A stretch of 9,873 nt of DNA, from positions 1 through 9,873 of the forward strand of contig CAKSGP010000029.1 in NCBI GenBank assembly GCA_934454745.1. Direction: 5' to 3'. The translations under genes and the position numbers were made by a program. The number at the start of each line of letters is the position of its first letter. Position 1 is the stretch's first letter. Below, in pieces: positions 6,707-9,873 of this stretch. The stretch is from an uncultured Clostridia bacterium (GTDB taxonomy: Bacteria > Bacillota > Clostridia > UBA1381). Below the pieces are notes generated by a model, which worked only from the letters and a program-made list of their open reading frames with translations, did no database searches and was not told where the DNA came from.

Positions 6707-7993
6707 TTAACAGCCCTGACCAAGCCTATATAAATCATCAAAAAATCTCGGATAACTTACCGCTACGCAATCTGAATTATCAAGCGTTGATGTGCCGTCT
6801 GCAAGCTGTGCGGCAATAGTAAGGCTCATTGCCATTCGGTGGTCGCCGTAGGTTTTAAAGTCTGCACTATGCAATGGTTTTTTGCCGACTATTATCATTC
6901 CGTCATCTGTTGGGGTTATGTCTGCTCCGCACTTTTTAAGTTCATCAGTTACCGCTTTTATTCTATCGGTTTCTTTAACTTTCAGCTCTTTTGCATCTGC
7001 TATTATCGTTTCACCCTCAGCATATAGTGCCGCAACGGCAATTGCCGGAATTTCGTCAATCAGTCTTGGGATAATATCACCGCCAATTTTTACACCGTGT
7101 AAATTCGAGGTACGCACCCTTATATCTGCTGTTGGCTCACCTGTCACAACTCGCTCATTAAAAATCTCAAGGTCTGCGCCCATATCAAGAAGTACATCTA
7201 TAATCCCTGTACGGGTGGGATTTATTCCCACATTTTTTAATACTATATCACTATTTGGCATAACAGCACCCAAAACAAGGAAAAATGCCGCAGAGGATAT
7301 ATCCCCGGGAACAGTTATATCCTGAGGGATAAGTCTGTCGGTTTTGCCTACACGGATTTGCAAGCCTTCAACCTCTATATCTGCACCCATAGCGCCCAGC
7401 ATAAGCTCTGTATGATCCCTTGACTTTTCTGTTTCGTTTATAACTGTTTCACCCTCAGCATATAGTCCTGCAAGAATAAGTGCAGTTTTAACCTGTGCAG
7501 AGGCAACGGTCATATCGTATGTAATACCGCAAAGCGTTCTGCCTTTAATATGGAGTGGGCAATATTCGTTTTCTATTTCTGCTCCCATAAGGGATAGGGG
7601 TCTTGTCACCCTGCCCATTGGTCTTTTGCAGATTGAGGAATCTCCTGTAATGTCCGTGTCAAAATCCTGACCTGAAAGGAGTCCGCAAAGGAGCCGTGTG
7701 GTAGTTCCGCTGTTCCCTGTGTATAGAGTTTCCTCAGGCTTTCTAAGACCGTAGAGACCTTTACCATAAACTGTTATAAGCTCATCTGTAACGTCAATCT
7801 CAATACCCATTTTGCGGAAGCAGTCTATGGTTGAAAGACAGTCTGCACCCTTTAAAAATCCCTTAATATGTGTTGTTCCGTCAGCTATTGCGCCAAGCAT
7901 CACTGCACGATGTGATATTGATTTATCTCCCGGCACTGTCACCTCGCCGCAAGCTGTGGTTATTTTTTTTATTTCAGTTTTAATTTTAATCAT
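6707..7993 (-). CDS. aroA: 3-phosphoshikimate 1-carboxyvinyltransferase (EPSP synthase)
   Basis: This cytosolic enzyme joins phosphoenolpyruvate to shikimate 3-phosphate, the sixth step of the shikimate pathway to chorismate and aromatic amino acids. The 428 residues match the family length. Diagnostic motifs, in order: GDKSISHRAVML (22-33, with the substrate-binding Lys24), GADCLSTIDCFRKMG (49-63), GNSGTTTR (93-100), SAQVKTA (165-171), SRDHTE (191-196), PGDISSAAFF (229-238), NPTRTG (258-263), PRLIDEIPA (309-317), LKVKETDR (337-344) and GDHRMAMS (383-390). The pattern resembles the Bacillus class II type rather than the E. coli class I type. No other shikimate gene is nearby. It is transcribed alone, convergent with the gene before it and divergent from the flippase. 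The AGGAG site touches the ATG with no spacer, which is odd. Confidence 0.97.
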   Translation of the reverse strand: MIKIKTEIKKITTACGEVTVPGDKSISHRAVMLGAIADGTTHIKGFLKGADCLSTIDCFRKMGIEIDVTDELITVYGKGLYGLRKPEETLYTGNSGTTTRLLCGLLSGQDFDTDITGDSSICKRPMGRVTRPLSLMGAEIENEYCPLHIKGRTLCGITYDMTVASAQVKTALILAGLYAEGETVINETEKSRDHTELMLGAMGADIEVEGLQIRVGKTDRLIPQDITVPGDISSAAFFLVLGAVMPNSDIVLKNVGINPTRTGIIDVLLDMGADLEIFNERVVTGEPTADIRVRTSNLHGVKIGGDIIPRLIDEIPAIAVAALYAEGETIIADAKELKVKETDRIKAVTDELKKCGADITPTDDGMIIVGKKPLHSADFKTYGDHRMAMSLTIAAQLADGTSTLDNSDCVAVSYPRFFDDLYRLGQGC

Positions 7994-7998
7994 CTCCT
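7994..7998 (-). promoter_or_regulatory. aroA Shine-Dalgarno site abutting the ATG
   Basis: Read on the minus strand, AGGAG runs directly into the ATG, a spacer of zero. No ATG, GTG or TTG start lies further upstream in frame before a stop codon. An ATT codon three codons later (7982-7984) would have a 9-base spacer, so initiation there is conceivable. The conserved protein begins only at about residue 15, so either start gives a full enzyme. Confidence 0.45.
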
Positions 7999-8007
7999 GA
8001 ATGGACT

Positions 8008-8035
8008 TTTGTGTATAAAAAAATTATATCACAAA
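8008..8035. repeat. inverted repeat in the aroA-flippase divergent promoter region
   Basis: TTTGTG (8008-8013) and CACAAA (8030-8035) are exact inverted copies spaced 16 bases apart, and the DNA between them is nearly symmetric and AT-rich. The repeat covers the aroA -10 site, so a bound protein could block aroA and perhaps also the flippase gene. No known operator was recognised. Confidence 0.45.
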
Positions 8036-8051
8036 TATTAATGTAATACAA
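8023..8051 (-). promoter_or_regulatory. promoter of aroA
   Basis: On the minus strand, a perfect TATAAT (8023-8028) sits 17 bases after a weak TTGTAT (8046-8051). Transcription would start near 8016, giving a leader of about 23 nt. The -35 lies next to the flippase Shine-Dalgarno site, so the two genes share one short control region. Confidence 0.65.
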
Positions 8052-8052
8052 G

Positions 8053-8061
8053 AGGCGGTGA
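8053..8061 (+). promoter_or_regulatory. ribosome binding site of the flippase gene
   Basis: AGGCGGTGA matches the anti-Shine-Dalgarno complement AGGAGGTGA at eight of nine positions. From the GG core it is 10 bases to the GTG at 8069 and 4 bases to a TTG at 8063. The GTG gives an N-terminus (MKNSFIQGA) like those of SpoVB-type proteins and is preferred; the TTG would add two residues. Confidence 0.6.
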
Positions 8062-8068
8062 TTTGATT

Positions 8069-9397
8069 GTGAAAAATTCTTTTATACAGGGTGCGGCAAT
8101 ACTTATGGTTGCAAACGCAGTATCAAAAATTCTTGGTGCAGTCCTTAAAATCCCACTTACATACATAATGCACGAGGAGGGGATGGCGGTATATAACACC
8201 GCATTTAGTGTATATGCAATGGTCCTTGCCTTTGTAATGTCGGGATTACCCTTTGCAGTATCGAAAATGTCGGCGGCAGAGCTTGCTAAAAATAACAAAG
8301 GCGGCGGTAAAGCTATTGTAGGATATGCCACTTTGATGTTGGCGGCGATAGGTGTTTGTGGCACGCTTGTAATGTGGTTTGGTGCGGATTTTTTCGCTCT
8401 TGCAATGAAGGAGGAGCGTGCGGCTTTAGCTATTCGTGCGGCGGCGCCGGCGGTGTTTTTGGTTGCCGTAGGCGATGGAGCAAAAAGCGGATTTCAGGGC
8501 GAGGGGAATATGCTCCCAACGGCAATATCCCAGTGTATAGAGGCATTTATAAAGCTTGGTGCAGGCTTTCTCTTTGCCGTAAGCCTTATAAGCTACGGAA
8601 CTGATAAATCAGCAGCAGGTGCGATTTTCGGAGTAAGTGTAGGTGAGCTTTGTGCAACGGTGATGCTTTGTAGTGCGTATTGGGTGTCACACCGCAAAAT
8701 TAAGCGTCAGCGTGGAATGTGTCGTGTTTATACGAATGAGCTTGTGTCAACTGCTATGCCTGTTCTCTTTATGTCAGTAACAGGATCGGCACTGTCGGTT
8801 ATAGATACCTCGGTGCTAAGAAGCTCCCTTTTGCGTGCGGGACTTTCGGCAGAGTCGGCACGATATCTATATGGTGCCTACACAGGCTATGCAATGACGG
8901 TACTTAATCTGCCCTCAGGTCTTTTGGCAACCCTTGGCGTAAGCATTATTCCTGCAATATCGGCATCGGCGGCAACAGGAAGCTTTTCTCGTGTCAGAAA
9001 GCTTACAAGGAACGGACTTGGTATATGTGCCGTATGCGGTCTTGTTGCCGCAGTAGGTGCGGCGGTGTTCGGGGATTTTATGCTTAATTTGCTTTTTCAC
9101 AACACTTCAAGCTCTATGATGCTCCGCCTTGCCGCACCATCTGTATTTTTTATATCCGTTATGCAGTTGTCAGGTGCGATTTTACAGGCGTTAGGCTATA
9201 CAGGCAGGGTGTTTTTGTCCTCTCTGACGGTGGGGGTTATAAAGCTCCTTTCGGCGGTGTTTTTAGTGTCCGTTCCGCAAATCAATATATACGGGGCGGC
9301 AATAGGAACGGATATTGCGTTTTTTGCAGGTATGGTTATGAATATTATATTCCTTTCAAGAGCAAGGACTTGCAAAAAAACGGATACTTTGGTATAA
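8069..9397 (+). CDS. SpoVB/MurJ-type polysaccharide flippase (MOP superfamily)
   Basis: This multi-pass membrane protein belongs to the MOP exporter superfamily (MATE, Wzx, MurJ, SpoVB), whose members flip lipid-linked sugars such as lipid II across the membrane. Family features include the N-terminal NSFIQGAAIL segment, AVSKILGAVLKIPL (17-30), SGLPFAVSKM (58-67) and GFQGEGNMLPTAISQCIE (141-158), which corresponds to the FQGxxxMxPTAxSQxxE signature of SpoVB-like proteins. About 12 hydrophobic helices can be counted in 442 residues. Bacillus SpoVB and YabM have over 500 residues and about 14 helices, so the last two appear to be missing; no frameshifted remnant is seen after the stop. The gene precedes mazG, as yabM precedes yabN (mazG) in B. 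subtilis, which supports a yabM-like identity. Whether it moves peptidoglycan, spore-cortex or other glycan precursors cannot be told. Confidence 0.88.
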   Translation: MKNSFIQGAAILMVANAVSKILGAVLKIPLTYIMHEEGMAVYNTAFSVYAMVLAFVMSGLPFAVSKMSAAELAKNNKGGGKAIVGYATLMLAAIGVCGTLVMWFGADFFALAMKEERAALAIRAAAPAVFLVAVGDGAKSGFQGEGNMLPTAISQCIEAFIKLGAGFLFAVSLISYGTDKSAAGAIFGVSVGELCATVMLCSAYWVSHRKIKRQRGMCRVYTNELVSTAMPVLFMSVTGSALSVIDTSVLRSSLLRAGLSAESARYLYGAYTGYAMTVLNLPSGLLATLGVSIIPAISASAATGSFSRVRKLTRNGLGICAVCGLVAAVGAAVFGDFMLNLLFHNTSSSMMLRLAAPSVFFISVMQLSGAILQALGYTGRVFLSSLTVGVIKLLSAVFLVSVPQINIYGAAIGTDIAFFAGMVMNIIFLSRARTCKKTDTLV

Positions 9398-9398
9398 T
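9370..9398 (+). promoter_or_regulatory. mazG promoter inside the end of the flippase gene
   Basis: TTGCAA (9370-9375) and TATAAT (9393-9398) are spaced by 17 bases, and TGG just before the -10 makes an extended -10 (TGnTATAAT). The -10 overlaps the flippase stop codon (9395-9397). It would start transcription near 9405, about 35 bases before mazG, allowing mazG expression independent of the flippase gene. Confidence 0.7.
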
Positions 9399-9439
9399 AG
9401 TTGATAAGAAATGCAATATTAACAGAGGAGAACAAGATA

Positions 9440-9873
9440 ATGGAGCTTAAAGAAAAATATACAATAGATGATTTGCTTGAAATTATGGAGCGTTTAAGAC
9501 AACCGAACGGCTGTCCCTGGGACAGAGTCCAGACGCATCAGTCAATTAAAAAGAGTATGATTGAGGAAACCTATGAGGCAATAGACGCACTTGATTTTGG
9601 CGACGATAAAGCCTTTGCAAACGAGCTTGGCGACGTGCTTTTGCAGGTGGTGTTCCATTCCCAGATAGCAAAGGAGCGTGGCGCTTTTGATTTTTCTGAT
9701 GTCATAACGGAGATATGCACAAAGCTTATAACACGCCATACTCACGTTTTCGGTGCGGATCATGCAGGAAACGAGGAGGAAGCACTCTCAAACTGGGAAA
9801 AGAACAAGAAAAAAGAAAAGGGAATTTCTTCATACACAGGCGTTTTAGAGGACGTTCCCAAGTATTTGCCTGC
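9440..9873 (+). CDS. mazG: MazG nucleoside triphosphate pyrophosphohydrolase (N-terminal part)
   Basis: MazG hydrolyses nucleoside triphosphates to monophosphates and pyrophosphate, removing aberrant or excess nucleotides in the cytosol. The 144 residues present cover the first MazG domain: RLRQPNGCPWDRVQTH (18-33), the metal-binding EETYE (42-46) and ELGDVLLQVVFHSQIA (62-77, with Glu62 and Asp65 completing the EExxE-12-28-ExxD pattern), and RHTHVFG (99-105). The typical KWE-like segment is NWEKNKKKEK (118-127). Full-length MazG usually has about 260 residues with a second similar domain, so the window cuts the gene a little past the middle. The ATG has AGAGGAG (9424-9430) 9 bases upstream. 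It is 42 bases downstream of the flippase gene and has its own promoter. In B. subtilis the orthologue (yabN) follows yabM, and further envelope or sporulation genes may lie beyond the window. Confidence 0.95.
   Translation, partial: MELKEKYTIDDLLEIMERLRQPNGCPWDRVQTHQSIKKSMIEETYEAIDALDFGDDKAFANELGDVLLQVVFHSQIAKERGAFDFSDVITEICTKLITRHTHVFGADHAGNEEEALSNWEKNKKKEKGISSYTGVLEDVPKYLP

Noticed and set aside
6698..6714. Small inverted repeat GGCT...AGCC around the aroA stop
   Set aside because: A four-base stem with an A/T-run loop is too weak to be a terminator; the 15-bp hairpin at 6636-6668 serves this role.
6882..7325. 147-codon plus-strand frame
   Set aside because: It lies wholly antisense to the well-conserved aroA gene and its low-complexity Ser/Ile-rich product is typical of a shadow frame.

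Overview
The window looks like chromosomal DNA from a low-to-moderate GC Gram-positive bacterium, most likely a member of the Clostridia. The basis is a cdaA-cdaR pair, a secreted SLH-domain S-layer-type protein, a SpoVB-type flippase followed by mazG (compare yabM-yabN in Bacillus subtilis), a Bacillus-like class II EPSP synthase, frequent purine-rich Shine-Dalgarno sites and U-tailed intrinsic terminators. The exact genus cannot be told from the sequence. A gut Clostridia lineage is only an inference. I see no mobile element, CRISPR array, tRNA or rRNA.

Layout. (1) 1-1918: cdaA (membrane diadenylate cyclase) and cdaR (its YbbR-domain partner) form a two-gene operon closed by an intrinsic terminator. 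The glmM gene that often follows this pair is not here. (2) 1919-2265: a 350-base gene-free block. It holds two inverted repeats, a strong promoter (TTGACT-17-TACAAT) and a leader RNA of about 200 nt that can fold into several hairpins and an H-type pseudoknot just before the ribosome binding site. (3) 2266-5181: a 951-residue S-layer-homology protein with a signal peptide, three SLH modules and a long uncharacterised beta-rich body. Its codon use is strongly skewed, and it ends in a UUCG-tetraloop terminator. (4) 5182-6668: a second terminator-like hairpin, a clear promoter (TTGAAT-17-TATAAT) and a gene of unknown function encoding a secreted, C-terminally membrane-anchored protein. A 15-bp hairpin shared with the convergent aroA follows. 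(5) 6707-8051, minus strand: aroA with its own promoter. (6) 8069-9873: a SpoVB/MurJ-type (MOP superfamily) flippase diverging from aroA, then mazG with its own extended -10 promoter inside the end of the flippase gene. mazG runs off the window.

Functional theme. Several genes concern the cell envelope: c-di-AMP signalling linked to turgor and cell-wall homeostasis, an S-layer-type surface protein, an anchored extracytoplasmic protein and a lipid-linked glycan flippase. aroA and mazG are housekeeping genes for aromatic biosynthesis and nucleotide-pool cleaning. The least explained part is the structured leader of the S-layer gene: one GGGAAC segment can pair in two competing ways, a pattern typical of regulatory or mRNA-stabilising RNA. 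The protein at 5402-6616 is the main unknown gene.
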